A DNA stretch of 64,000 nt from the NCBI RefSeq assembly GCF_042665545.1, contig NZ_JBHTCM010000010.1:434001-498000 (forward strand). Reading direction: 5' to 3'. Under the pieces are notes generated by a model. The model was not told the origin of the DNA, made no database searches, and saw only the letters and a program-made list of their open reading frames with translations. This DNA is from Rhodocista pekingensis. GTDB taxonomy: Bacteria; Pseudomonadota; Alphaproteobacteria; Azospirillales; Azospirillaceae. This document shows, piece after piece, positions 51,418 through 60,305 of this stretch. Each line of letters starts with the position of its first letter. Position 1 is the stretch's first letter. Both the position numbers and the translations under genes were made by a program.

Positions 51418-52961
51418 GGCGCCGCTCCCAGCCGGTCGAGCTGGAGCGTCGCGGCGGCGCGCAGTTCCGCCACGGTCAGCGCGGGCGCGCCGGGCACGGG
51501 CCCGTCGGCGGGCAGCCGGTCGCTGAGCCCGACGACGGTGCGGAAGGAGCGCCGCGCCGCCGCCGCATCGGTCGGGCGCAGCAGACAGCCCAGCTCGTAA
51601 TGGGCCAGCAGCAGGGTGCGGTCGAGATAGAGGGCGTCGCGCAGGGCCTTTTCGCAGCGGGCACTGTCACCGCGGTGCCCGAAGACGGCGGCCAGCGCCA
51701 GATGCGGCCAGGGGGTCATGACATCCTCCGTCAGCCAGTCCAGGCTGAGCCGGGCCGCCTCCGGCAGGGCGTCGGCGGCGAGAAGCTCCAGGATGGCGCG
51801 GTACCGCTCCGGCAGGTCCGGCGCGGGCTCCGGCGGCACCGGACCTGGAGTCAGGGCGGCCGGCGGCGGGGCCGGTTCGGGCCGGACGGCGGGGGCGGGC
51901 ATGGCCGGGGCGGGCATGGCCGGGGCGGGCATGGCCGGGGCGGGCATGGCCGCGGCGGGCGGAGCGACCGCCGTCTCCCGCCGCGCGGTCACCGCCGGCC
52001 GGCCCCCCGGGCGCAGGGGCGTGCGCCCCTTCGGCGGGCAGAGGACCGGCCGGGCCGGGCCGCGGGCGCGGGCGAACGGCCGGCGCGCCGACGGCCGGTC
52101 GGTCCGGCGGTAGAGCATGGTGTCCTTCAACGCGACCGTCTCGAACCCGTCGAACAGGCGCACGTCGGTCTCGGCATGACCGACCATCAGCCAGCCGCCG
52201 TCGCCCAGCAGGTCGCGGAAGCGGGACACGACGGTCCGGTTCGTTGCGGTATCGAAATAGATGAACACGTTGCGGCAGAGGATCAGGTCGGGGCTGAACC
52301 CGTCGGCGGGCGGATAGGGATCGTGGACCAGGTTGTGACGGTGGAACTCGACACCGCGGCGGTAGCCGGGCTTCAGCACCCAGTCCCGCCCGCTGCGGTC
52401 GAAGCAGCGGGCACGCACCTCGTCCGGCGTGGCGCGCAGGGCCCAGTCGCTGTAGACGGCCCGCCCCGCCTCCTCCAGGAAGCCGCGGTTCAGGTCGCTG
52501 CCCAGGATGCGCAGGTCCCAGCCCTTGAGGCGCTGCCCGAACAGGTCGTGCAGCAGGATCGCCGCCGTGTAGGGCTCGGGTCCCGTGGCACAGCCGGCAC
52601 ACCAGAGATGCAGGCGCCGCAGCGCCCGGTTGCGGTCCAGGATGTTCGGCACCACCAGATCGGCGAAGGCGTCCCACTGGGCGCGGAAGCGGAAGAAATA
52701 GGTCTCCCCGATGGTCAGCTCACCGATCAGCGCCTCGCGCTCGGCCTCGCCGTCGGGGGATTCCAGCCGGCGCAGATACTGCGCGGGCGAGCCGAAGCCG
52801 CCCGCCTCCATCCGGCGGAGCAGGGCGGCCGCCACGCTGTCGTCACGGCCGTTCAGGAAGCTCATGCCCGTGGTCGCCACGGCCCAGCCCTTCAGGGCCG
52901 CGAAGGCGGGATCGGCGCGCAGGCGCGCCGCCCTGGGGTCCGGCGGCGCGGCCCGGGTCAT
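51414..52961 (-). CDS. cheR: Chemotaxis methyltransferase CheR with Pro/Ala linker and C-terminal TPR-like region
   Basis: A 515-residue protein. Residues about 20-290 are the CheR methyltransferase (LTIGETYFFR, HLWCAGCATGPEPYTAAILL, PDLILCRNVFIYFD, GDGGWLMVGHAE). The catalytic SAM motif has GCATGPEPYT where GCSTGEEPYS is usual. A basic, Pro-rich linker (295-390) contains a MPAPA repeat, then a helical TPR-like C-terminus (about 400-515). CheR with TPR is typical of Wsp/Frz-like systems. Confidence 0.9.
   Translation of the reverse strand: MTRAAPPDPRAARLRADPAFAALKGWAVATTGMSFLNGRDDSVAAALLRRMEAGGFGSPAQYLRRLESPDGEAEREALIGELTIGETYFFRFRAQWDAFADLVVPNILDRNRALRRLHLWCAGCATGPEPYTAAILLHDLFGQRLKGWDLRILGSDLNRGFLEEAGRAVYSDWALRATPDEVRARCFDRSGRDWVLKPGYRRGVEFHRHNLVHDPYPPADGFSPDLILCRNVFIYFDTATNRTVVSRFRDLLGDGGWLMVGHAETDVRLFDGFETVALKDTMLYRRTDRPSARRPFARARGPARPVLCPPKGRTPLRPGGRPAVTARRETAVAPPAAAMPAPAMPAPAMPAPAMPAPAVRPEPAPPPAALTPGPVPPEPAPDLPERYRAILELLAADALPEAARLSLDWLTEDVMTPWPHLALAAVFGHRGDSARCEKALRDALYLDRTLLLAHYELGCLLRPTDAAAARRSFRTVVGLSDRLPADGPVPGAPALTVAELRAAATLQLDRLGAAP
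51896..51955. repeat. Four tandem 15-bp repeats in cheR
   Basis: The unit CGGGCATGGCCGGGG occurs three times without change and once with one change (GCGG). It encodes four MPAPA units in the cheR linker. Confidence 0.9.
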
Positions 52962-53443
52962 GGCACGCCGGCGCCGGCGCGCGCCAGCCGCTCCCGTTCC
53001 AGGGCGAGGAAGGCGTCGATGCGGCGCTCCTCCTCCCGCAGAAGCAGGCGCGCGGGGTCGAGCAGGATGCAGGTCCCCTGCGGCAGGGCGAAGCCGGCCA
53101 CGGCCACCCCGGCGAAGGTCGTCTCCTGCGTCAGCGGCAGCCGCGCCTCCGGCGGCTCCAGCACGGCGACCGCGCGGTCCACCAGCAGCAGCCGCGGCGG
53201 CTCCCCGCGGAGCTGGAGTAGCGCCGTGCCGGCCGTCGCCGGCCGTTCCGGCAGGTCGAACAGCCGCGCCAGCCGCACCGCCGGCACGGCCGTCCGGCCC
53301 AGCACGGCGATCCCGGCCAGCAGCGGCGGCAGCCCCGGCGGGCGGGCCAGGTCCATCATCGGCAGGATCTGCGCCACGGCATCTGCCGGCAGGGCGCAGA
53401 GCCTGTCTGCCAGCGCGAAGACGACAAGGGGGGCGGCCACCAC
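52958..53443 (-). CDS. cheW: CheW adaptor protein (first copy)
   Basis: A 161-residue CheW-domain protein (LVVFALADRLCALPADAVAQILP, LLAGIAVLGRTAVPAVRLARLF) with a C-terminal helical extension of about 25 residues (REEERRIDAFLALERERLA). It overlaps cheR by ATGA and follows the response regulator gene after 5 bases. The system thus has two CheW proteins, as in Che3. Confidence 0.85.
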   Translation of the reverse strand: MVAAPLVVFALADRLCALPADAVAQILPMMDLARPPGLPPLLAGIAVLGRTAVPAVRLARLFDLPERPATAGTALLQLRGEPPRLLLVDRAVAVLEPPEARLPLTQETTFAGVAVAGFALPQGTCILLDPARLLLREEERRIDAFLALERERLARAGAGVP

Positions 53444-53448
53444 GGAAC

Positions 53449-53853
53449 CTAGCCCGCCGAGGCGGCCGTCCTGCGATCGCCGCCGAAGGTCTGCTGCACC
53501 AGCCGGATCAGCTCCGTCTCCCGCACCGGCTTCTGGAGGCGCGGGTGCGACCGCAGTTCCTCCGGCACGGTGAAGGCCTCGTAGCCCGTGGTCAGGATGA
53601 AGGGAATGCCCAGGACGGCCAGACGCTCGGCCAGGGGGAACACGTAGGTGCCGGACAGGTTGACGTCCAGGACAGCCCCGTCGATGCCACCGGCGGCGAC
53701 GACCTCCAGCGCCTCGTCCAGCCGGGCGACCGGCCCGACGACGGCGAAGCCCAGCCCCTCCATCACTTCCTGGATGTGCAGGGCGATCAGGAATTCGTCC
53801 TCGACGATGAGTATCCGGGCGCCCGAACGCACAGCCTGCTGCCCTGACGGCAT
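53449..53853 (-). CDS. Single-domain response regulator at the head of the che operon
   Basis: A 134-residue receiver with acidic pair E18/D19 (IVEDEFLIA), acceptor D63 (AVLDVNLSG), TTGYE and the conserved Lys in QKPVRETEL. The sequence type (LDVNLSGTYVFPLAERL, GIPFILTTGYEAF) is that of single-domain regulators paired with HWE kinases. It may be a phosphotransfer target of the HWE kinase at the operon's end rather than a flagellar CheY. It is the first gene of the operon. Confidence 0.85.
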   Translation of the reverse strand: MPSGQQAVRSGARILIVEDEFLIALHIQEVMEGLGFAVVGPVARLDEALEVVAAGGIDGAVLDVNLSGTYVFPLAERLAVLGIPFILTTGYEAFTVPEELRSHPRLQKPVRETELIRLVQQTFGGDRRTAASAG

Positions 53854-54096
53854 CGCTTCCCCCGTGGATGCGCTTCCCCCGTGGATGCGAGGAGCGGAGC
53901 GGCGCGCCGACCCGACCGCCCGGAAAACGGTCGCGGCTCGGGCCAGGCGGCGCCTGCCGGTGAGGGGCGCACTCTAGCGGGGATGGTCGGCCCGGTCCCT
54001 ACGCGATGGGGCGTAGGCCGAAGGACCGGGAGCCCCCGGACGAAAGCGATGGGTCCCGACCGGACGGCGCAGCGCGGTCGGGGGGGCGTCCGGCAG

Positions 54097-55440
54097 TCAG
54101 CGGGGCAGCGGCACGCCGTTGCGGGTCAGCAGCTCCGCCTGCCGCGCTTCCAGGGTCGCCGCGTCGAAGCCGGCGATCAGGTCCTGGAAGGAGCGGTACC
54201 AGTTGATCTCCGCCTTCAGGTGCAGGAAGACGCTGCCCAGGCCGATGGCCGCCCGGTCCATGAAGACGAACTCACGCGGGATCTCCACCCCGCCCACCTC
54301 GCGCAGGGCCATGTGGACCTTGGCGGCGGTGGCCTGCCCGTAGCGGCCGTTGTTCGTCTCGTCGATGCTGCGGGTCCGGTCCTCCAGGATGGGCGCATAG
54401 ACGAAGCGGGCCCAGATGTTCAGGACATCGACCATGCGCCGGTCCAGGTTGCGGAAGCCCCAGGCTTCGTAGGCGTGGACGGCGCGCGCTTCGTCGCCGG
54501 TGCGCAGCGCCTCGTAGAGGTCGATCACGCCGGCCACGAAGGCGGGGCGGAAGACGCGGACGCAGCCGAAATCCAGCAGGTTGATGTCGTGGTCCTCCCG
54601 CACCGTGTAGTTCCCCAGGTGCGGGTCGCCGTGGATGACACCGTAATAGTAGAGCGGCACGTACCAGGCCCGGAACATGTTCATGGCCAGGCGGTTGCGC
54701 ACCTCCAGCGGCGCCTCCTTGAAGTCGATGATCCGGCGCCCGTCCAGCCAGCTCATGGTCAGCAGCCGCCGGCTGGACAGCTCGGGCAGCACCTCGGGCA
54801 CATGCACGCCCTCGACGCCCGCCAGCATGTCGCGGTAGAGGCGCATGTGCCGCGCCTCCAGATCGTAGTCCAGCTCCTCGCGCAGGCGGTCGCCGATCTC
54901 CCCGTAGATCTGGTCGGTGCGGATGGCCGTGTCGTAACGGGCATAGATGCCGAAGACGACGCGGAGCTGGCGCAGATCCGCCTCCACCGCCGACTGCATG
55001 TCGGGATATTGCAGCTTGCAGGCCAGCCGGCGGCCGTCGCGGGCGACGGCGCGGTGGACCTGCCCCAGGCTGGCGGCGCTGGCCGCCTCGCGCTCGAAGC
55101 TCTGGAACCGGGAGGCCCAGTCCGGCCCCAGCTCGGCGGACATGCGGCGCTTCACGAAGGGCCAGCCCATGCTGGGCGCGTCCGCCTGGAGCTGGGCCAG
55201 TTCGGAGACGTATTCCTGCGGCAGCGCGTCGGGGATGGTGGAGAGGATCTGCGCCACCTTCATCAGCGGGCCCTTCAGCCCGCCCAGCGCGTTGCGCAGT
55301 TCGGCGGCGTGCGCCTCGCGCTCCAGCCGGATGCCGAGGAAGCGCTCCCCCGCCACCCGCGCCGCGATCCCGCCCATGGCCGTGCCCACCCGCGCGTAGC
55401 GGGCGAGACGGCCCTGCAATGTGTTCTGTTCGTCGCTCAT
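54097..55440 (-). CDS. ABC1/UbiB (AarF)-family atypical kinase-like protein
   Basis: A 447-residue protein of the ABC1/ADCK family. It shows the N-terminal signature GGLKGPLMKVAQILSTIPDALP (KxGQ-like, here KVAQ), the Ala-rich loop EAASAASLGQVHRA, HGDPHLGNYTV and DFGCVR. Such proteins support ubiquinone synthesis or lipid processes. The start is uncertain: ATG at 55440 (MSDEQN) or 55452; neither has a clear Shine-Dalgarno. It lies just downstream of pyk on the same strand. The 243 bases between it and the che operon hold no gene that I can see. Confidence 0.85.
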   Translation of the reverse strand: MSDEQNTLQGRLARYARVGTAMGGIAARVAGERFLGIRLEREAHAAELRNALGGLKGPLMKVAQILSTIPDALPQEYVSELAQLQADAPSMGWPFVKRRMSAELGPDWASRFQSFEREAASAASLGQVHRAVARDGRRLACKLQYPDMQSAVEADLRQLRVVFGIYARYDTAIRTDQIYGEIGDRLREELDYDLEARHMRLYRDMLAGVEGVHVPEVLPELSSRRLLTMSWLDGRRIIDFKEAPLEVRNRLAMNMFRAWYVPLYYYGVIHGDPHLGNYTVREDHDINLLDFGCVRVFRPAFVAGVIDLYEALRTGDEARAVHAYEAWGFRNLDRRMVDVLNIWARFVYAPILEDRTRSIDETNNGRYGQATAAKVHMALREVGGVEIPREFVFMDRAAIGLGSVFLHLKAEINWYRSFQDLIAGFDAATLEARQAELLTRNGVPLPR

Positions 55441-55498
55441 GCCAGCGAACATGGGGGCCGGCGGGGCACTCGGCCAGGGGCGGTCGCGCCGCCCGCCC

Positions 55499-56935
55499 CT
55501 ACTCCACCCAGGCGATGCGCAGGATGTTGGTGTTGCCCGGCGTGCCGAAGGGGACGCCGGCGGTGACGACGATGCGCTGGCCGGCGGTGGCGATGCCGTC
55601 CTCCACCGCCAGCCGGGTCGCCTTCTGCACCATCTCGGAGAAGCTGTGGACGTCGGCCGAATGCACGGCATGGACGCCGAAGCTGAGGGTCAGCCGCCGG
55701 GCCGTCTCCATCCGCGAGGTCAGGCCCAGCACCGGCACCTCCGGCCGTTCCCGCGCGGCGCGCAGGGTGGTGGAGCCGGAGGTCGTGTAGGTGACGATGC
55801 AGGCCGCCTGGATGGTGCGGGCCACCTGCCGCGCGGCCCCGGTGATGGCGTCGGCGGTGGTCCGCTCGGGGTCGGGGTGGGCGGCGTCGATGATGGTGCG
55901 GTACATCGGGTCGTTCTCGACCCGGCGGGCGATGCGGTCCATCATCTGCACCGCCTCGACCGGGAACTGGCCGGCCGCCGTCTCGGCCGAGAGCATCACG
56001 GCGTCCGCCCCGTCATAGACGGCCGTCGCCACGTCCGACGCCTCCGCCCGGGTCGGGGTGGGGGCGGAGATCATGCTCTCCAGCATCTGGGTGGCGACGA
56101 TCACCGGCTTGCCGGCCCGCCACGCCTCGCGCACGATCCGCTTCTGCAACGACGGCACGTCCTCCGGCGGCATCTCCACGCCCAGGTCGCCGCGGGCGAC
56201 CATGACCCCGTCGGACAGCTCGACGATCTCGTCCAGGTGATGGATGGCCGAGGGCTTCTCCATCTTGGACAGCAGCGCCGCGCGGCCGGCGATCAGGCGC
56301 CGCGCCTCGGCCACGTCCTCCGGCCGCTGCACGAAGGAGAGCGCGATCCAGTCCACCCCGATGTCCAGGGCGAAGCGCAGGTCGTCGCGGTCCTTGGCCG
56401 TCAGCGGCGACAGCGGCAGGACCGCGTTCGGCACGTTCACGCCCTTGCGGTCGGACAGCCTGGTGCCGGACAGCACCTCGGTGTCGGCATGGTCGTCGCC
56501 GCAGGACAGCACCTTGAGCCGCACCTTGCCGTCGTCGATCAGCAGGTCGGTGCCCTTGGCGATGGCCTGGAAGATCTCCGGATGCGGCAGGCCCACGCGG
56601 GTGCCGTCGCCCGGCTCGGGCGACAGGTCCAGGCGGAAGCGCTGGCCGGGAGCAATGGGCACGGGGCCGTCGCGGAAGGTGCCGATGCGCAGTTTCGGGC
56701 CCTGGAGGTCGGCCATGACGCAGACCGGCCGCCCGACCTCCGCCTCGATGGCGCGGATGGCGCGCAGCCGCTCGGCGTGGTCCTCCTGCCGGCCGTGGCT
56801 GAAGTTCAGGCGGAAGACGTCGGCGCCGGCGTCGAACAGGGTGCGGATCATCTCCGGCGTGCTGGAGGCGGGGCCCAGCGTGGCGACGATCTTGGTCAGG
56901 CGCTCACGGTGCGGGGTGGCGGCCTTGCGCTTCAT
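55499..56935 (-). CDS. pyk: Pyruvate kinase
   Basis: A 478-residue glycolytic enzyme that converts phosphoenolpyruvate and ADP to pyruvate and ATP. KIVATLGPASST is the N-terminal signature, FRLNFSHG follows, and the active-site region reads SAIHHLDEIVELSDGVMVARGDLGVEMP with the catalytic Lys replaced locally by the MEKPSAIHH context. QMLESMI and DAVMLSAETAAGQFPVEAV are in place. The C-terminal domain is complete. It lies immediately downstream of glycerate kinase, the same arrangement as ttuD-pyk pairs. Confidence 0.95.
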   Translation of the reverse strand: MKRKAATPHRERLTKIVATLGPASSTPEMIRTLFDAGADVFRLNFSHGRQEDHAERLRAIRAIEAEVGRPVCVMADLQGPKLRIGTFRDGPVPIAPGQRFRLDLSPEPGDGTRVGLPHPEIFQAIAKGTDLLIDDGKVRLKVLSCGDDHADTEVLSGTRLSDRKGVNVPNAVLPLSPLTAKDRDDLRFALDIGVDWIALSFVQRPEDVAEARRLIAGRAALLSKMEKPSAIHHLDEIVELSDGVMVARGDLGVEMPPEDVPSLQKRIVREAWRAGKPVIVATQMLESMISAPTPTRAEASDVATAVYDGADAVMLSAETAAGQFPVEAVQMMDRIARRVENDPMYRTIIDAAHPDPERTTADAITGAARQVARTIQAACIVTYTTSGSTTLRAARERPEVPVLGLTSRMETARRLTLSFGVHAVHSADVHSFSEMVQKATRLAVEDGIATAGQRIVVTAGVPFGTPGNTNILRIAWVE

Positions 56936-57018
56936 CGGCGGGTTTCCTCTGGCAGGGAACGCGAAGGGCGTTCCTCCGGGGGCCGGCCCGGGGCCGGCGC
57001 GTCAGGGCGGCGGGACGA

Positions 57019-58308
57019 TCAGGCTGAAGGGGCGATCAGGATGGCGCGGAAATCGTTGACATTGGTGCGGGTGGGGCCGGTGACGACCAGGTCGCCCAGC
57101 CCGGCGAAGTATCCGTAGGCATCGTTACGGGAAAGCGATCGGGCCGGATCATAACCAGCCGCCCGGGCGCGCGCCAAGCTACCGGGACGGTGAAGGGCAC
57201 CGGCATTGTCCTCCGTCCCGTCGATCCCGTCGGTGTCGCAGGCGATGGCCCAGACGTCCGGCGCGTCCCCGAGCGCCAGCGCCAGCCCCAGCAGGTATTC
57301 GGCGTTGCGCCCGCCGCGCCCCTCACCGCGGACGCTGACGGTCGTCTCCCCGCCCGAGAGCAGCACCGTGCCCGGCCGGGCCGCGCGGGCCAGGGCGGCG
57401 TGCGCGGCACCCAGGTCGCGGGCCTCCCCCTCCAGCGAATCGCCCAGGATCACGGGCACGAGCCCTGCCGCGCGCGCCGCACGGGCCGCCGCCTCCAGCG
57501 CCTGCATCGGCCGCGCCACCAGATGGAACGCCGCCCGGGCCAGCCGCGGGTCGCCGGGCTTCGGCGTCTCGTCATCTCCCCGCGCCAGATGCGCCTTCAC
57601 GGCGGCGGGCGGCTCGATGCCGTATTTCGCCAGGACCGCGCGGGCGTCGGCGACGGTGGTCGGGTCCGCCACCGTGGGGCCGGAGGCGATCACCGCCGGA
57701 TCGTCGTGCGGCACGTCGGAGACGGCCAGGGTGACGCAGCGCGCCGGCCAGGCCGCGGCGGCCAGCCGGCCGCCCTTGATGGCGGAGAGGTGGCGGCGCA
57801 CCGTGTTGATCTCCGCGATGGTGGCGCCCGAGCGCAGCAGCGCCCGGCCCACCGCCTGCTTGTCGGCAAGGGCGATGCCCGGCGCCGGCAGCGCCAGCAG
57901 CGAGGACCCGCCGCCGGACAGCAGGCAGAGCAACAGGTCGTCCTGTCCGAGTCCCGTGGCAAGGGAGAGGATGCGGCGGGCGGTCTCCTCCCCCCGCGCG
58001 TCGGGGTGGGGGTGCCCGGCCTCCACCACCTCGATGGACCGGGTCGGCACGCCATGGCCGTAGCGGGTGACAACCAGTCCGGCCGGGACTCCCGATCCGG
58101 CGGCGCCCGATCCGGGCTGCCAGTGCCGTTCCACCGCCGCGGCCATGGCGGCGGCCGCCTTGCCGGCGCCGACGACCAGGGTGCGCCCGGTGGGCGGTGG
58201 CACCGCGGCCAGGGCCGGCGGCACCACCGTCTCCGCGGCGACGGCGGCGACGGCGCTGTCGAACAGGCCGCGCAGCAGGGCGGCGGGCGCGCGCGGGTCC
58301 AGGGTCAT
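57019..58308 (-). CDS. ttuD: Glycerate 2-kinase (GckA/TtuD, MOFRL family)
   Basis: A 429-residue enzyme that phosphorylates D-glycerate to 2-phosphoglycerate, feeding pyruvate kinase through enolase. LVVGAGKAAAAMA, LLSGGGSSLL, NTVRRHLSAIKGGRLA and the C-terminal MOFRL signature GRGGRNAEYLLGLAL with DTDGIDGTEDNAGA are all visible. Older annotations call this family hydroxypyruvate reductase, but the motifs are those of glycerate kinase. It is followed by pyk after 83 bases. Confidence 0.9.
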   Translation of the reverse strand: MTLDPRAPAALLRGLFDSAVAAVAAETVVPPALAAVPPPTGRTLVVGAGKAAAAMAAAVERHWQPGSGAAGSGVPAGLVVTRYGHGVPTRSIEVVEAGHPHPDARGEETARRILSLATGLGQDDLLLCLLSGGGSSLLALPAPGIALADKQAVGRALLRSGATIAEINTVRRHLSAIKGGRLAAAAWPARCVTLAVSDVPHDDPAVIASGPTVADPTTVADARAVLAKYGIEPPAAVKAHLARGDDETPKPGDPRLARAAFHLVARPMQALEAAARAARAAGLVPVILGDSLEGEARDLGAAHAALARAARPGTVLLSGGETTVSVRGEGRGGRNAEYLLGLALALGDAPDVWAIACDTDGIDGTEDNAGALHRPGSLARARAAGYDPARSLSRNDAYGYFAGLGDLVVTGPTRTNVNDFRAILIAPSA

Positions 58309-58360
58309 GCCCGGCTCCGCGGGCTCACCGGATTCAGCGGGCTTACCGGGTTCAGGGGAC

Positions 58361-58753
58361 TCACCGGGGGCGCTCCGTCACCGTGCCGCCGCAGCCGGTC
58401 CAGCAGGCGTTCAGCGTGGCGGTGCAGGCATCCTGGCACGGGGTCCGGTCGCATCGGAAGGGAGCCTCGAAATCGTAGGGGGAGCGCTGCACCTCCTGAC
58501 CCAGGGCGCGCTGGCGGTCAACATGCTCCCGGTAGCGTTCCTGGGCCCAGCGGTCACGTGCCAGCTCGCACCGGAACCTCTCTTCGCGGCAGGTGTCGGC
58601 GCAGGCGGCGGCCTCCGTCCCGCAGGCCGCGGTGCAGGCCCGGCCCTCTGCCCCCGGCGGCGGCGCGCGGTCGTAGGCCGTCTCCGGCACCGGCGCGCAG
58701 CCGGCCGGCAGCAGGGCGAGGACGACGAGGACAGGACAGAGATCGCGCATCAT
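58361..58753 (-). CDS. Cys-rich putative lipoprotein
   Basis: A 130-residue protein with a lipoprotein-type signal (MMRDLCPVLVVLALLPAGC; lipid Cys at residue 19, with Pro at the -3 position, which is unusual). The mature part is very Cys-rich (about eleven Cys), arranged as TAACGTEAAACADTC and TPCQDACTATLNACWTGC around a charged helical middle part (RCELARDRWAQERYREHVDRQRAL). Disulfide bonding in the periplasm is likely. No family recognised. It sits between glycerate kinase and a divergent gene. Confidence 0.6.
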   Translation of the reverse strand: MMRDLCPVLVVLALLPAGCAPVPETAYDRAPPPGAEGRACTAACGTEAAACADTCREERFRCELARDRWAQERYREHVDRQRALGQEVQRSPYDFEAPFRCDRTPCQDACTATLNACWTGCGGTVTERPR

Positions 58754-58900
58754 GGGACAGGACTCGATGGCTCGGGGACGCCGCCGGCAGGACCAACATC
58801 CGGAGGGCGGCAAGCGTGCCATCGCCGGACCCGTGCCGCCCGGCTTGGCGCGGCCGCGCCTTCTCCGATAAGGTCGCAGCTCCGACGAGGTTACGGAACG

Positions 58901-59755
58901 ATGTCACCCCGCTCCAGCCTTCCCGACTGCCCGCCCGTCCCTCCCCCGCTGCTCGCCGCGGATGAACCGCCGGCGGTGACGGTGGCGGCACCGGATGCGC
59001 GCTCCCCCCTCCTGCTGCTCTGCGACCACGCCAGCAACCGCGTGCCGCGCGTCCTGGACGGGCTGGGCCTGCCGCCGGCGGAGCTTGACCGCCATATCGG
59101 CTGGGACATCGGCGCCGCGGCGGTGACGCTGGAGCTGTCCCGGCGGCTGGACGCCACGGCGGTGCTGACGGGCTATTCCCGGCTGGTGGTGGACGTGAAC
59201 CGCGCCCCGGGGGAGCCGAGCCTGATGCCCGCCGTCAGCGACGGCACGCCCGTGCCCGGCAATACCGGACCGGACGGGGGGCGCCTGGACGCCCCGGCGG
59301 TGGCGCGGCGGATGGCGGCGCTCTACACCCCCTACCATGAGACCATCGCCGGGCTGGTGGCCGGCCGCAGGGCGGCCGCGCGGGCCCCGGTGCTGTTCTG
59401 CGTCCACAGCTTCACGCCGGTGATGGCCGGGGTGAAGCGGCCCTGGCATGTCGGGGTGCTGTGGAACCGCGATCCCCGGCTGGCGCAGCCGCTGCTGGCG
59501 GCCCTGCGGGCGGAGGGCGACCTGGTGGTCGGGGACAACGAGCCCTATTCCGGCCGCACCGGCTTCAACCGGACGCTGGATCTGCACGCCGAGGCCACCG
59601 GCCTGCCGGGCGTGATGATCGAGATCCGGCAGGACCTCATCGCCGGGGCGGACGGGGCCGCGGCCTGGGCGGAGCGGCTGGCGCGGCTGCTGCCGCCGAT
59701 CCTGGCCCTGCCGGCGCTGGCCCTGCCGGCGCTGTCCGGCCCGCACCGGTCCTGA
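58901..59755 (+). CDS. N-formylglutamate amidohydrolase family protein
   Basis: A 284-residue protein of the N-formylglutamate amidohydrolase (HutG-like) superfamily. LLCDHASNRVP, GWDIGAAAV, YSRLVVDVNRAPGEPSLMP, SFTPVMAG and VGDNEPYSGR are the characteristic segments with the His/Asp/Glu metal ligands. The ATG at 58901 follows GACGAGG. Its proline-rich first 30 residues are probably flexible. The end has an imperfect LALPA duplication. True substrate is unknown; histidine-degradation genes are not nearby. Confidence 0.85.
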   Translation: MSPRSSLPDCPPVPPPLLAADEPPAVTVAAPDARSPLLLLCDHASNRVPRVLDGLGLPPAELDRHIGWDIGAAAVTLELSRRLDATAVLTGYSRLVVDVNRAPGEPSLMPAVSDGTPVPGNTGPDGGRLDAPAVARRMAALYTPYHETIAGLVAGRRAAARAPVLFCVHSFTPVMAGVKRPWHVGVLWNRDPRLAQPLLAALRAEGDLVVGDNEPYSGRTGFNRTLDLHAEATGLPGVMIEIRQDLIAGADGAAAWAERLARLLPPILALPALALPALSGPHRS

Positions 59756-59824
59756 CCGCCCCCCTTTCCGGCAGGGCCGTCGCGGCCAACATCAGAAGCC
59801 GGACCCGACGGGAGAGGAGGACCG

Positions 59825-60199
59825 ATGATCCCGCCCATGGACGAACGCACCCGCACGGAGATCGAGGCGGCGGCCTTCCGCCGGCTGGTCGAGCATCTGC
59901 GCGAGCGCAGCGACGTGCAGAACATCGACCTGATGACCCTGGCCGGCTTCTGCCGGAACTGCCTGTCCAAGTGGTATCGCGCGGCTGCGGAGGAGAGGTC
60001 TATCCAGATGACATATGACGACGCCCGCGAGATCGTGTATGGTATGCGCTATGAGGAGTGGAAAAGCCTCCACCAGAAGGAGGCATCCCCGGACCAGCAG
60101 GCGGCCTTCGCCCGGACACAGGGCGACACCGGCCGCCAGGAACCGCATCCTCGGGAACCGGCAACCGAACCGCAACCCCGCGTCTCCGGCGCGGTGTAA
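59825..60199 (+). CDS. DUF1244 family protein
   Basis: A 124-residue protein. The first 85 residues, with QNIDLMTLAGFCRNCLSKWY and REIVYGMRYEEWKSLHQ, match DUF1244, a small alphaproteobacterial/gammaproteobacterial family with two conserved Cys (FCRNC). Function is unknown. The last 40 residues are a low-complexity tail. It has a GGAGAGGAGG Shine-Dalgarno. Confidence 0.85.
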   Translation: MIPPMDERTRTEIEAAAFRRLVEHLRERSDVQNIDLMTLAGFCRNCLSKWYRAAAEERSIQMTYDDAREIVYGMRYEEWKSLHQKEASPDQQAAFARTQGDTGRQEPHPREPATEPQPRVSGAV

Positions 60200-60305
60200 A
60201 GGAGGGGTTGAAGTAGACGGGCGTCGTCGGCCGCAAAAAGTTTCCGGCCGGGGGCGCTGAACCCAGTTGGGCGGCGGCAAAAGCCGCTGCCAGGAGGTTA
60301 GTGCC

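Noticed and set aside
53449..53853. Flagellar CheY
   Set aside because: The sequence type is that of single-domain regulators paired with HWE kinases, and the operon has no flagellar genes.
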